From Pezizomycotina sp. ARF18 (Eukaryota > Ascomycota), in NCBI GenBank assembly GCA_002224055.1, contig AZLU01000054.1, forward strand, positions 157,456 through 221,455: DNA of 64,000 nucleotides. The letters are read 5' to 3'. The notes below the pieces were generated by a model. That model was not told the origin of the DNA and made no database searches. It worked only from the letters and a program-made list of their open reading frames with translations. Shown here piece after piece: positions 13,011 to 26,096 of the stretch; the stretch's first letter is position 1, and each line of letters begins with the position of its first letter. Both the position numbers and the translations under genes were made by a program.

Positions 13011-15999
13011 TCATGACATGCTCGCATCGTCGTCACTGTCGTCTATGAAATCTTCCAAGTTGGACATCTCAACGTCGTCCTCGCTTGCCGTAGAAGCCGC
13101 GACAGTTGTCGTGGAGTTTCGTGTGTCCGAGGTTATGTCGTCGCTCGAGTAATATCCGCTACGTATAATAGGGGTACTGCTGTCGAAGTCATCGGTATTA
13201 TCACCGTCTCTTCCACTTTCGGTTGATGTGGTAGTAACAGAGGGATGCGTCGCGGAATCTGTAGTTGCTTCGGTCGACGTCGACACACGTCCCAGGTCAT
13301 TGTCTTGGTTGGGCTCGCTGTCATCCTGCAGCTCGTACATCTCCGAAGTAAAATCATTCTGCAATCCGATTAAAAACGACCTGAGGGCTTGCTCGCTCAT
13401 TCTACGTTCTTTGCCTGGTTCAACCGCTCATGGAGCAGAAGAAGTAGTCTTCTTCTGCGAGACTCCTTGTAAGATGCAGAATTTTTGCTCTTCTGCCGTG
13501 ACCCATCAAGAAGAGTTTGCGAGACATCTGTCGCTCGATCCATTATTCCATTGGGCAGGCCAGCAATCCTTGCAAGGGCCAAGCCGTAGTGTTCTTCCTT
13601 GACGACACCGTCACTTACCTTGTATAGCATGTTCATTGTTTTATGGTTGTCCGAAATCTCAACCTGCATGTACATATTTACGACGCCGGATCGCTCGGAA
13701 AGAATATGCGGAAGCTCCCTGAAATGAGTTGCGAAGAAGACGAGGGCCTTAGTTTCAATCAGTGCTTCCGAGATACTTATTGCCAGCGCAAGTCCATCCC
13801 TTGAACTGGTTCCTCTGCCGAGCTCGTCAATTATGACCAGGCTTCCCTTCTCGACGTTGTGGAGAATAAATGCCGTTTCACGCATCTCGGCTGCGAATGT
13901 TGAAACATTCATTTCAATGTCATCGTCCGTGGACACCCTTGCGAACAAATGCCGAGTGATCGGGAGGGACGCATACGTAGCAGGTATGAAAGAACCGATT
14001 TGCGCCATGACCGCGAGCAAAGTGATCTGGCGGATATACGTACTCTTCCCGCTCATGTTGCAACCGGTTATCACTTGGAACCTCGACTGCTGACAGGCGT
14101 AGACGTCGTTTGCAATAAACTTCTCCTTATGGATTTTCTCACGGATCGGATGCCGTCCGTTTGTAACCGCAAGCGCATCGGCAAACTCGGGCCGCACATA
14201 TTCCTGAGCTAAGGCAAGATGGGCAAACGATTGAAGCATGTCTAGGATCGCGACTCCTTCGCAGACCTTATATAGAACCGAAATTTCCTTCCTAGATCGT
14301 TCAGTAACTCTTGGACGGTCTTGTCGCTCGACAGCAATACTTCCGTCAAGGACTCTGAAATCCTAGAATTCAGTTTGATTAGCCCGAGTGTCATGAACTC
14401 TGTCCATTTCTTGCGGTTCACGATGTTGACGAAGACCGGGGGTATCCGCCGTTCCTCGAGTTCTGCGTTTGATATTCTGAAGTAGTAGCCCCTTTGAGCT
14501 TCGAACCTAAGCTCTAGCGGTATATCGTAGATTTGTACAAGTTCATCCTTGTGCGTGTGCACATCCTGCGTAATCTCTTTGTAGGTTTGCCGAGCAACGT
14601 CAAGGAGGCCGTTGACTCCGCTTTTGACTGCGTAGCATCTTTGATTCCTCAAGTCTAGGGATGATTTGGCCCACGTTACGTCCGGATTGATAACATTTTC
14701 GATGAGCTCTTGGATAGGTTCGATTAGTTCTAGCGTGCAATAGCTACGTATTTGCTTTAATATCTGGCTTTGAGCGCTCGCCAAAGCCGCATGAACGGGC
14801 CTGATGCAGCTTAACTCCTTCTTGAGCATGATAATATCATTGATCGCCTGCTCGGAAGTCTTCAGCGTCGCCTGAGCCGGTACGGTAATCAATGCTGTTA
14901 GCAACTTGTCCACATCAAGAAACGGCTTTAAAGCCAGACGGGTAGATGTGTATATTTCCTCCGAGGTCATGAGCTCCTGCACAGCCTCCAGCCTGGTTTC
15001 CAATATCTTCTCATTTATTAAAGGTTGAAGAATATTGGTTCGAAGGAGTCGAGCACCCATCGGCGTTAAGGTGTTGTTCAGCACGCCGAAGAGGGAGTCT
15101 GTACTTTTGGGATTTTGAAGATTTTGTATGAATTCCAAATTCTTCACGGTGTTGAAATCGACTAACATGGTTCCCTCGCTTGCTTGGTAGCTCATCCGCA
15201 AAGATTTCGGTGTGAAGCTGACATTGTGTGATACCTCAATGAATTTCAAAACCTAAGGAGGGAGGTCAGCCAAACACATTATTGCTAATAAAAACTACCT
15301 TGGATCATATATCAGTACTTACTGCTGCTGCTGCCGACGTTGCATAAAATTTCTCTGAAGTTGCAACCAGGATTGCCTCAGTGTCTTTGGCGAACGACAG
15401 CTGTTTGATGAACTCGTGCCCTGCGGACTCGCTGTAATACTTTCTAGCAATGGGGATGACGTTCGCTCCAGGAAGGTTCTCTCCGACAATATTGAGTAAT
15501 TTCGAGCTGTTCGGTGCCGTAGCAGCGTCTGGGACGACAATCTAGAAGGAATATTAAATTATTTAGTCCCTCTACTAGATACTTCAAGGTTGGTGATAAG
15601 CAATAAGGTTATCCAGAGTAGCTTTACCTCAATCGGATCAAACACTGATAGCTTCTGCAATGTCCTGACATAAGTCTGAGTATCACATATTTGGCTCATG
15701 TAACACTCGCCAGTCGTGAGATTCACAAACGCTAGCCCCACAGTGGCAGATATACCTCGTGCTTCGTTGATAGCACAGATTACCACTTGACCCTGCGCTC
15801 CAACGACAGATACCGCTGAGCGTGGCCTCGCCGTACGCGTACGAGAGCGTGACCGATTTCTTAGTCTGGCCGAGGCGGAGGAACTGCCGGTAAGTGGTCG
15901 AGCGTTGGCCGGTACCCTAGGAGCCTGGAAGCCAGAATGGGATTGAGTGGTAGATGAGCTGTTCCTGCTCCTAGTGCTAGTGGTTATTGTCGACGACAT
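13011..15999 (-). CDS. MSH4: Meiotic MutS homologue MSH4
   Basis: MSH4 pairs with MSH5 to form a clamp on Holliday junctions that promotes crossovers in meiosis; it has no mismatch-repair role. Three exons: 15999-15628, 15541-15323 and 15252-13011, about 940 residues, the usual size. The first 60 residues are S/T/R-rich and disordered. The connector region follows (IVVPDAATAPNSSKLLNIVG), then the lever/clamp helices (GTMLVDFNTVKNLEF, TLTPMGARLLRTNILQPLI). The C-terminal ATPase has Walker A GCNMSGKST, Walker B LVIIDELGRGTSSRDG and the switch FFATHFREL. The N-terminal mismatch-recognition (MutS I) domain of MSH2/MSH6 is missing, as expected for MSH4. The tail is acidic and S/T-rich. Two one-base breaks occur, at about 14255 (between FRFYI and VCEGVAILDM) and about 13403 (before RMSEQALRSF). 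The conserved ATPase motifs argue the gene is functional. Confidence 0.96.
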
Positions 16000-16969
16000 G
16001 ATCTTTTATTGCGATAGTATAGTATTCAATTTTATTTAGAAAATTTCAAAATTTAGCTCCTCCGCGAAATGAGTATACAAAATATGGTAAAGTTGAACCT
16101 ATATAATGTATTCAATAATGGGTATGGATACGATACGATATGAGCCAGGGAGTTCAGGAAGATGATGAGAGCGGGCTACTATCAAAGGCGTCGAAAACAG
16201 GTCTTTTGTCAAGAGTGACGACGCGGCCGACGGGTTATGATATATATATATACCATTGCTCTCTTTTTCCCAAAAACAAAAAAAAAAAGAAGGGAGGGGA
16301 AGGAAGGGGAAGGAAAAGAGAGGATATTGATTTTTTGTGGTCTAGAGAGAAGGAAATCTCCTTGTACATGTGAGGGTCTCCGGACTTGAGTATTTATTAT
16401 TTTTTAATGTTCGTGAACGGGAATTCATTGTCGTCGCATGAATAGCAGCAAAATCTCAGAATGACGAACCTAGACCTAACGAGGGAATATATATTAGGCA
16501 CTGAATTATTCCAATCTAGATCAGGATATACTTTCTTGCTTAATTGTATTGTTAGACAATTGTAGCGCATTTGCACTGTATACAAGCAAGTAGTTTTGCT
16601 CTCACAAAGAATAAATAAAGGTTTAGACGTGAAGGTATCAGAAAATCCGAGGCTAGAATAGAAGGATGAGCATGTTGAAGGACTTTTTGAGAGTGGAAAG
16701 GGTCCTCCTAGATAAACTTCGTCACACGGAAAAGAGATAGAAGAAACACAAAGACAAATGATGACTAGTGGGAAAGCGGCATATCATCTACTAAAAGGGC
16801 TAAAGGTGGATCATCAATGCAACTATTGCAAAAATAATAAATCTACAGAGATTACTTTAACTCGTTGAGAAGCACTTTATCAAAGATACAGGTCAAGGTG
16901 AAAGAAATAGTTTAATCTTTTTCAATATGAAGATAGAACATTTTGCTCTGCACACATTGTGTTCCCTTT
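16000..16969. other. MSH4 promoter / HIS1 3' region
   Basis: Holds the upstream region of MSH4 and the downstream region of HIS1, both on the minus strand. A purine-rich stretch lies at 16270-16325. No further gene seen. Confidence 0.6.
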
Positions 16970-18321
16970 TCAGCCCGCTCGTGAATTTGATATGGTCATA
17001 ACCAGTATATCGGATGCCCCAGCCGACTCAAGCCTGTGAGAACGTTATATATTAGTAGTTGATAAACTATCAGAGGAATAGCGGAAAGCAGTCTTACTTA
17101 TCCATAACAGTTGCGATTGTCTTTTCTCTACCATTACGCTTATGGCAACCCATCCTTCTGCTTCAAGTGATGTCACCGTTGGAGCTCGTTTTCCCGGAGT
17201 TATTTCTTTTACGAGTGGGAGCTTCGATCTTGGAACGTTGTATGTGCACAGAACGTATTTTTGAGCAGCTAAAGATAAAGGGTTTAGTTTCATTTAAAAA
17301 AAAAAAAAAAAAAAAGAGGGGATAATTCGGTAGAATGTGGAATACTAACTAATGACACCACGTATTCTGGACGTTATAAGTTCGACGAGAGCTGGATTTG
17401 AGGCTTCTTCGAAGAAATGAGAATGGCACCGGATTCTAGCACGGTGCTAATCGCTTTCAAGCCTGCAGCCTTCATCGTCTCTCCGGACTCTTCAAGTTTG
17501 GTTGATTATTAGCTTACTGAACCATTTCTTGGGTGGAAATTTATAAACTAAGAAAAGTTTTTTAAGTCTCACCAACAAGATCTACGATTCCATCAGCGAG
17601 GCCGAGAGCGCAAGAAGCCTCGACACTTCCGCCGACGTATCTTATTCTGGTCTTCAAACCAGTCTTGGCATCTGTAGGAACTTCGTCGCCGAGCTGTACC
17701 TCACTCTCCAGCAGCTTAAAGTACTTGGTAGCGAGGCCGGTAAAGCTTGTCACGATGTTCTTGCCGACAAGCTGCTTCGGGTCCTCAATTGGGCCCTTAG
17801 CAGGTACTTGCACCTGCAGCTTGCAACTGCCGAAACCGAGGTTCAGGATTTCGTCGACGTGGATTTCAGTGTCTGCTTCAGCGACCTGATCCTGGCCCGT
17901 TATCCCGAGGTCAACGCGCCCTTCACCGACGAAGCGAGGAATATCTGCGGCAGGGAGGAATATAAGGGCAATCGGCAGGTTCAAACACAGGGCGATATCG
18001 AGCCGATTATGGCGGCGGAATTGGATGTCGGCGCCTTTCAGTAATTCCAAGGTTGGCTCCTGTAATCGGCCCTCTGAAAGGATAGTAATTCTTCAGCAAT
18101 TGAGTTGTTTAATACATTTTGAGATGGGATTTTCCTTGAAAGATGCACAGAATAACCAACAGGCAATAAAATTGGGATGCTAACTTTTTGGAACCGCAAA
18201 GAGCAGCCGGCCGTCTAAGCTGGAATCGCATTTCGTGAGCGACGGAATAGTCGGCGAGGAAGAACTTCCATCAATAAAATACTCTCGCATGTTTGCATAC
18301 TTACTGGTTTACCAGATCCAT
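16970..18321 (-). CDS. HIS1: ATP phosphoribosyltransferase
   Basis: Catalyses the first, feedback-controlled step of histidine synthesis: ATP plus PRPP to phosphoribosyl-ATP, in the cytosol. Six exons: 18321-18305 (only 17 nt, MDLVN), 18219-18185, 18073-17573, 17489-17350, 17268-17098 and 17033-16970. The catalytic part reads RLLFAVPKKGRLQEPTLELL, then FVGEGRVDLGITGQDQVAE and the PRPP-site region IVTSFTGLATKYFK, with YVGGSVEASCALGLADGIVD. The C-terminal part has the HisG_C regulatory domain of the long, HisZ-independent form: QKYVLCTYNVPRSKLP, ITPGKRAPTVTSLEAEGW, and a final DILVMTISNSR. Length of about 308 residues is near the yeast enzyme. Two single-base losses are needed, near 17395 (SSKKA/SNPALVEL) and near 17115 (VEKR/TIATVMD). 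Splice joins are all in phase, which supports the exon map. Confidence 0.95.
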
Positions 18322-19729
18322 CGCTTCTTAAACCAAAAAAAGGAGGAAATGCCTTTTCCTCAAGCAGGTTTCTACTCGTTTATATAAACACTATTCGATA
18401 CCTTTCGTTCGCTTCCCTTGCTTCAAAGGAGATTCGAAATTAGAAAAATTCCTTGCAACCCTTTCGACAAGCTCGTGCTTTTGCGTGCTTTCAGTTCAAA
18501 TCTTTTTTCCTTGTTTCTGTTGCAGTATCCCTTTGCCTTGATCGAGCAAGCGGTTCGAGAGGGATTTTTCTGCTGTACTTTTTTGTATTCCTGCTTCGCA
18601 TTTGGACCTAATGTTGGTGACTTACGAGTCCTGATGTACTTGACGTGTCCACTGGTTTAATCTTCAATGGGGCTCAGCCAATTGCGAGTCTATTATTGAG
18701 AACGCGGTCCGCTTCTTCCTGCAGGAGAGCTGCAGCTTTCAAGACTAATGAGAGCTAAGGGGTGGAAAAAAGTGGAAAAAACAGACCAGAAAAGAACCAT
18801 GAACCCTTTCAATTATAGCGAAATCCTTACTGATATAACGGGATTTAAACAATTGACATTCCAGGGAGATTGGTATAGGGGTGAGAATAATGGATGGAGT
18901 AGAGAGAAAGAGAAAAGTTTTTTGGGTAAGGCGCACGAAAAGGCTACAGAAGAGCTAGACCATAAAAAAGAGCGAGACCATTGGCTTGTGCTTATGTGCT
19001 TATAGGGTGGTAGTGTTGATGCGGCGGAAGTCTCCGATTACGGCGAGAAGAAGCGGGGAGTTTATTTTTGGCCATTTGAGTAGGGAGGGATTAACGACTT
19101 AGCAGAAGCTATTACGTCCCTTATCAGCAGCTTAAACGCAGGGTTATCGGATGAATTTGAGAAGCGGTTAGCTCCCCACGTCAGCAGCAGCAGCATCAGA
19201 AGCTGCAAGTATCGTAGCAAAAAGAGGTAGCCAGAGATGAAAAGTAAAGAAGTAAATCCGGGACCGAATTACCCCGGAGATATATCGAGATAAAGTACTT
19301 CCCAAACGGAAACAATTTGTTTCTTTCTTTCTTCTAGGCCTCTATAAGGAACGGTAAAGGGCAATCGAACAGTGCAAGATGTGAAGCAGCTTCTTTGCCG
19401 AATACGCCAAGACTTTCAGGGCAGAAACGAACAGGGAAGCTCAAAGTTTATCACGTGATCAATAAATAGCCACACGTGGCTTGTCGTGCGGCGCATTAGG
19501 GCACAAAACCCTCACAAATTTTTCTGCCAGCGGAGAAAAAAAAAAAAAAACTCTACGAGCCAAGAAAAAGAAAATTAAAAGAATCTCGAACAATGCTACC
19601 GAGCAATCAACAACCCGCGCTACATCCTCAAAACCTCCTTCCAGCGGAAACGTCTGTCAATCGCAAAAAACACATCTTACATCAAACGAATACTCATTCA
19701 AAAGTAATCCAAAAAATCCCGTAGTAAAC
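18322..19729. other. Divergent promoter HIS1 / eS28
   Basis: Shared 1.4 kb upstream region of two divergent housekeeping genes. CT-rich segments flank both starts. An open frame at 18748-19005 has no recognisable product. A short CAG-type run lies near 19185. No convincing Gcn4 or other binding site could be assigned by eye. Confidence 0.5.
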
Positions 19730-20387
19730 ATGGATGCCTCAAAGCAACCAGTCAAGCTGGTCAAGGTGAAGAAGGTATGTTGTTTCGTCAATGGGTTCCC
19801 AGATTTTTCCTACGATTAAAAAGACACCGCGGTCTCGACATATCGCTGACACTAGGTCCTCATTCTAGGTTCTCGGTCGTACCGGTAAGCATCCTCATCG
19901 TTTGATTTGATATTGGTTGGGGAAGAAGGTTTAGTGGGACTACTGGCGATGCACAACTTTCGACGCCCCGTAAACGAGTTTGGAGGGATCTTGCACGAAA
20001 ATACCAGAAGATGCGAAGGAACGGACAACAAAGGAGAAGGAAAGGGATACATGGAGGAGGTTCGAGGCAGAAATCGGAAGTGAGAGTTTGGATGCTGAAC
20101 AGTTCTGTTATACGATAGGTTCCCGTGGTGGTGTCACCCAAGTCAGGGTCGAGTTCATGGACGACACGGACCGTCAGATCATCCGAAACGTCAAGGGACC
20201 AGTTCGCGAGAGTACGTTAAAAACCTTCTGCTGCTATCATATCTTATATCTACACTTTTGAGTTTTTAGTGGAGGCGGGATCTGCCCGGAGGGTGTTCAT
20301 GGGCGTGTTGTTGCTAACAAACGTTCTTTTTTAGACGACATCCTATGCCTGCTCGAATCCGAACGTGAAGCCAGACGTCTTAGATAA
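19730..20387 (+). CDS. RPS28: 40S ribosomal protein eS28
   Basis: Small-subunit ribosomal protein near the mRNA exit channel. Four exons: 19730-19774, 19869-19884 (16 nt), 20119-20211 and 20335-20387; the product is 68 residues, the exact family size. It begins [20 protein letters not shown], continues [20 protein letters not shown] and ends [15 protein letters not shown]. All splice junctions are GT-AG and in phase. This is the one multi-exon conserved gene in the window with no frame break, fitting its very short coding length. AATAAA occurs about 100 nt after the stop and a 28-nt T run follows at about 20512-20540. I looked in the 234-nt second intron for snoRNA boxes and saw none that were convincing. 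Confidence 0.97.
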
Positions 20388-20511
20388 TTGCGCACTATTA
20401 CCTCTGCCTTTCTTTTCCTTCCAGTTTCTACATTCATTTCTTCAAGTACTACTGCTCCCCTGCAACAATTTCTCGCATTTTTGAGGGGAAATAAACCTTA
20501 ATCGACACTTG

Positions 20512-20544
<33 letters not shown>

Positions 20545-22790
20545 ACTGCTACAGTTCTCGGCCAAAAAACGGATTTCAAACGGTGTTATTCATTTATTCT
20601 TGTCTGATCGTTCCTTCGTTCTTATCACACTCCTATTAGTATCACTACTACTATTCAAGCCTTAAACCGTGTACCTCTATATCATATAATACCTCCTTCC
20701 GCATTCAAAGAAGAGAATTCGAAGGGATTTCAAACCCTAAGCTACCCGTGAACTAAGTGCAAGATGGCGCATACGACATTCATCCTTTGTGTTAGAAAGA
20801 AGTCGGATTTCAATCGCTGCGAGATATAGAGCCCAGAAAAAGTTGTGATATGTGGATTTATATTAGCATAGTTGCATCGAACGTTTGCCCATCGCGCTAT
20901 TCTAAACTGGGCATAAAAAGAAGTAGACAAACAAAGAATTAATTTGATAATATTGCTATAATATTAAAAAAAAAGAACGATCTAATGTTGCTTGGGAAAA
21001 TATAACCGTTACCTGCTTAACAATTAAACCACCTAAGGGAACAAATTTTAGAAAAACAAAGAAAAGAAAAGTTTTTTTAAAAAAAAAGGTAAAAGGAAAC
21101 CTGCCTTCAACATTGGGGCGGAAAAGAGGGAAGCTCGTGATATCCAATCTACGTATACAATGTTCTACCGGTATACCGAACCAACTATATGATGATTCCT
21201 GTTAATATTATGGACCAAAGCAAAGAAAGGAAAGGAAGTCTCCTTTATAGATTGAAAAGATCAAGTAACCATAAGATCAAAATGCTCGATATCCTAAACA
21301 TGGAAGGAAGAAAGAATAGTTTATTAAAAGTATTTTACGGGTGAACTGACAACAGGAATAAAGATGTCATCATGGTCAAGGAAGGAAAGTATAGAGAACC
21401 TCACTGGAATAGAAACAAGGAAGAAAAAAAAAAAGACGTCTCGAGTAAAGGAAACTCGTTGATCTCCGGCGTGGAACAAAAAGCGCATATAGGATGAAAG
21501 ATAATATAAAGGAAATCAAACAAAAGTAAAATGGCGGTATATAGGGAATGATAGATCATTAATATATGATAGAAGAGATATTCTGCGGTAAGCAAGTCAC
21601 AACCGTCGGTACAATACTATATAAGTACACAAATAGACGTCCAACTCCATCCTCCACCCCCACCATCCCTCAAGGAAGCCCACATGCCACCTTCATGATA
21701 AATGTGCCGAGTAAAGCCAAAAAGTTGTAGAAATATGAACAACAGGAATGAGACTCGTTACTTCATGATTAAGGAGAAGAGGAGAAAAGAAAAGGAGAAA
21801 AGATATGGAGAGAAGTTAGAAAAAGCGGACGAGGAAAAAGACAGAACCGTGATGTATGCATGTCAAAAGATTTTGCAGAATAGATAATATTGAAAGCTAT
21901 AAGAGAGTGATATGAGGAGAGATAAGTCGAAAAAGAAAAATTTTTCGGAGGGTAAGAGACTGGAGAAGTACTGATAATAAAAAATTTGAGCTTGCGTCCC
22001 CATAGAACAATATGATAACCATAGAATACGAAAAGAAGGATTACAAAACGGAAGGAGAGAAAAAGACAAGTAGAACAACAAGACGGGAACGCGATAGAAT
22101 GGAATACCAGAAAGTAGCGTAGACACGAAATGAAGTAAAACCAAAGAGAGATATACAGGAAAAGAAAATGCAAAACGAAACCAGTAAAAAAAAACACCTT
22201 TCTAATGTTGTTATATCCCGCAGAAAGATTGATGAAAGCTCCGTTCCTCAAGGTCATGGCGCAATGGTTGACGACGCTGGCCGATTCAGCGAAATGTCAT
22301 ATCCATTAAGTTGCCGCGATAAGTAATAGAAAGATCCTCCAGGGGAAAGGTGCCGCGTTTATGAAGAGAGAAAAAAAAGGAGAGAGAGAAGAAAATATAA
22401 AGGAAAGAAGGCTTGGAGAAAGCGAGAAAGAAGAAAGGAAAGGAAAAGAGGGAAAAGAAAGAAGGAAAGCCCCATATCTAAATTTTAGTCAAATTTCATG
22501 ACTTTTTTATTTTTTGATTTCATGTTCCTTTTGATTTTAGGTGCCCCAATTATAAAACCTTTTTCTTGGGAGAGTTTTGGATTTTGTTTATTTATTTTAT
22601 TCATTTTGAGAGGATAAATTTTAACGTAACGTCGTTAAAAAAAGGTATCGTGTAACGAAAAAAAAGCAAAATAAAGACAAATTTGTTCCTTGCTATCAAG
22701 CAGTATCTTGAATGAACAGAAAAAATTCGTAGAAAAGAAATATTCCCAACAAACTGGAAGATAGGAGACAAACAGCTTTTAATGCTGTGT
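20388..22790. other. Convergent intergenic region
   Basis: Lies between two genes that converge (eS28 and the cyclin), so it holds both 3' untranslated regions. The right half (about 21700-22480) is strongly purine-rich on the plus strand (A/G repeats). Open frames here are products of that bias; no gene is supported. Confidence 0.5.
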
Positions 22791-24070
22791 TTAATCTCCG
22801 CTAGTTGCTGCTGCTTGGCCTTGTCTGCGCTTTGCTTTCTCCTCCCTTGCGTAGAATTGAACTAGCATGGTTCCGTAAGCCTCCAGCTCTTCGACTGGAT
22901 GGAGAGTCTAAAGTCGTTCAAAAGCAGAAACTGAAGTTCCAGATGGTTTAACTACCAGCGGCAGCCCTCCTACTTTCGCGTATCTAGAGTTGGTATAAAT
23001 ACATCAGAAAGAACTTCGATGCGCAAGTGACCCGGCAATAACGAGTCGATGGATGTTGAACTGTCAACAACGAAACAATTCTGTACGCTGTTGGCGTCAT
23101 CTGCAGGGCATCTACAGGAGCGGCTTCCGCATTGGGTGTTGAATGAGATGAAGTCCTTGAGGCGCTTCTAGAACTGCTTGCAGATGTAAGATTGGATCGT
23201 CCTAGTTTGCCCGATCCTGTGTTGACTAACTCCGTCATCCGGTCGAAGTATACCAGTAGTGAAAGGAAAACTTCGTAGGTTGTCGGGCAATATTTATGAA
23301 TTCGACTTAGATAACTATGAATCGTAATCGTGGGCACGTTTTTCCCATGAAATGCAAGAACGCTGGTGGTCTGCGGGGAAGCGACGATGTTGATTCGCTA
23401 GGCATTGTCCGCTGTAGATTCTCGTGATTGCGATCATTGGTGGTCGTGATTTTGGTTAGAAGCGCGGCCACCATTTCTATAATATCTGTGACAGGCATTT
23501 GGCTGATTTCATAGCGTGGTTCGCCTAGGTCGGTTGCAGAACATCTGAAGACAGTGAGGCGCCTGTTTGTTCCTGGCAGGCTATATCGACAACGTGAGCA
23601 AGATCACGCAGCGAACCAAAGGTGGAAGTTGAGGGCGTCACATCGTGGAGAGACGAAGGCCGCCGTAGTCGTGTAGGGGAAGAGTACGCAGTGGTAGGCG
23701 CGCTGGCGATGTGGTGGAAAGAAGAGGGGATGTAGGCTGGAAGTGGCTGTGGATTAGTTAGAGGTTGAGCAGGAGGTGCAGGGCGGGTTTGTTCGGTAGG
23801 AGGCGGAGTGGACGATGAAGACATTTTGTTTTCGTCGCCTTCTGCAGGCGAAGTTTGCGGGTGTGGCGGGATGCGATACTGAAGAGGCGCTCGACTCGCT
23901 CGGCGATGGCGCATGAGTTGTACTCGAATAACGAGCGTTCTGGTTCCCAGCAAACCGGGTTCTGAGGTGCCGTTCGTAGAGGAAACGGTAGATGTGTTGT
24001 AGGTCGAATGCGACCGACGGTAGGGCTCCTGAGATCGCTCGATTTGCGAACCCTGGTGCCCGACCATCAT
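22791..24070 (-). CDS. Pho80-like (PCL) cyclin
   Basis: Cyclin partner expected for a Pho85-type kinase; the family acts in phosphate signalling, glycogen control and cell-cycle entry. The N-terminal half is P/S/T-rich and disordered. The cyclin box follows: PVTDIIEMVAALLTKI, then FHGKNVPTITIHSYLSRIHK and CPTTYEVFLSLLVYFDRM, a low-complexity insert rich in S/R, LQMTPTAYR, RLVIAG, YTNSRYAKVGGLPL, LNHLELQFLLLNDFRLSI and a basic tail ending AATSGD. The C-terminal part is the worst-broken stretch in the window: between about 22880 and 23075 at least five missing bases are needed, each restoring known family residues. The start is uncertain; 24070 is the first in-frame ATG, ATG 23824 has a good context, and the true start may lie further upstream in another frame. 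It may be a single exon. Confidence 0.85.
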
Positions 24071-26008
24071 AGGTTGTCGAATGATGGAATATGCAACTAG
24101 TGACAAATAGGAGGGTGCCGAATGTCAGCCATACCAACTACTAAATTGGCGTTTCATGTCGTCGCCGCCTAGAACACGAGTTGAAAAAAAAAATAGCGCC
24201 AAGGATAAATAAAATAATCTAAACTAAAGACTAGGGAAAAAAAACAAAGCAGAGCCCTTTATTTCTCATAACCATCAAAGCAAAAGACTTAGAAATCCAA
24301 TTAATAATAGTAGTTTTGAACGAAGCTAAAATATTTTTTGGTGAACCAACGCCAACAAGGTTTATAAAAAGAAATATGGGAAGTGAGGTAGAAGGTAAGC
24401 CACGACACAGCGCCATCCCACCATTCGTCGTTGTAAAATAATTATTATAATATTCTTTCCCCCTTTTTCGTCTTAATAATAAGCATCCAAGTACGTGAAG
24501 CTCCACGTTGATAAAATGCTTTTTCTGATACCAGGATTCTCAAAGGCTGTAAAGACAAAAAGGGGGATATCGGAGTGTAAGGAAACGTTGGTGGGAGTTT
24601 CTTTGTTTTGGATCACACATGCAGCCACCCTGGTTTTTTTTTTTTTTTTTTTTCTTAGTGTTGGTTTTGTTTGCATCGCGAGCCATGAAACGGACCAATA
24701 GATAAGACTGGTTTATTCGTCGTGGCTGACATGAGCCTCGTTGTGGACCGAATGAGATCCCCAACTCGGAAGAAAGCAAGTGTGATCCCTCTTGAATTTT
24801 ATTCTTGATAAATTCTTTCGATGCTCACACCAAAAATAACGAGGCTTATAGAAATTTGTGTTTGTGATAATTTCCTCGTCGTCGCAGCGGTAACATGGAA
24901 GATTGGAGATTTAGGAAAATTATTGCTTGCTGTTGTACAACTCCTGTGATACTTGAAAAGGTTGTGCTGCTGGTGGAGCGGATCCTGACAGAATCCAGGC
25001 ACAAAGGAGTTTTTAAGGATGTGTTGGGGATTTCGGGACGAAGGGGCTTTTTTTTTTTTGGGAGTGTTAGGCTGGTTGTGTATTTTTCGAGAGCGAGAAG
25101 AAAATGGATAGGAACGAGAGGGGATAACAGTAACAGCAGCCGGAGTGTGTATATTAATTGGTAGAGGGAAAGAAGCATGGAGAAATAGGAAGGCAATACA
25201 GATGCAAACGACGTGGCGATATTGATAAATAAGAACGGACCGACGTATGAAAAGTGAAGACAATATATGACGTTTTCGGGAGCAAAAGGGCCAATGAGAC
25301 AGAAGAAAATTTTCGAACTCAAACCCGCTTGACCGAAGTAAACACTCAAAGTCTCTTACCTGTAGCATTCCTGAAAGTCAACGTCTTAAGCAGCGTTGAG
25401 ATACCGATATTTAGCGTGTATGAAATCGAAGAACATCTAAACCTTCTTCTTTGTTCAGTGTCGTTGTCGTAACCTTTGTTGACCTCTCGAAGATTGTCGG
25501 GAAATTATTAGCACAGGCCGAATGATCCCCGGCTTCTTTTCCTTCCTGGTTGCGAAACTTTTCTCTAGATCCCCTCCTTTAGTCGTCCCGTTCCCTCCTC
25601 TTTTCCTTCTAGTCTTTGTTGATTATACGAAACTCGTGGAGAGAGAAAATGAATGTATAACTGGGGAGAGGATGTCGAATAGAGTATATATCCCCTGGAG
25701 GGTTCGGATGATAGATTTTGTTGATTCTTTTTGGCAATGTCGGGGAGGAGAGAGGATCCTAAAAGGGGGCAGATGCGGGAGCTATGATGAAATGTGAGAA
25801 TGTGTAAGTGCTTCCTTTAGTAGCAGTCAGATTGTTGCTTTTCCTTTGAGAAGGAAAAGAACATGGAAAAAAAAAGAATAATAGATCAAAATTTAGAAAG
25901 GAAGAAGGTGGTTAAAAGAGAGAGGAGAGGAGAAGGGAAATCGATAAAGAGTATCGATCTCGGTAGGGCTTGTAAAACTGGTAAAAATTGGAAGAGGGTT
26001 TTTCTCTC

Positions 26009-26086
26009 TTTTTTTTTTTTTTTTTTTTTTTTTTTGGGGGGGGGATGTGTCGGTTATGTAAAAGGAAAAAAAAAAAAAAAAAAAAA
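26009..26086. repeat. T27-G9 ... A21 homopolymer cluster
   Basis: A run of 27 T (26009-26035) is followed directly by 9 G, a 21-nt spacer and 21 A (26066-26086). The T and A runs are complementary and could form a long hairpin or cruciform. It is also a likely assembly trouble spot, so true lengths are uncertain. Confidence 0.85.
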
Positions 26087-26096
26087 GGTGAGAGAG

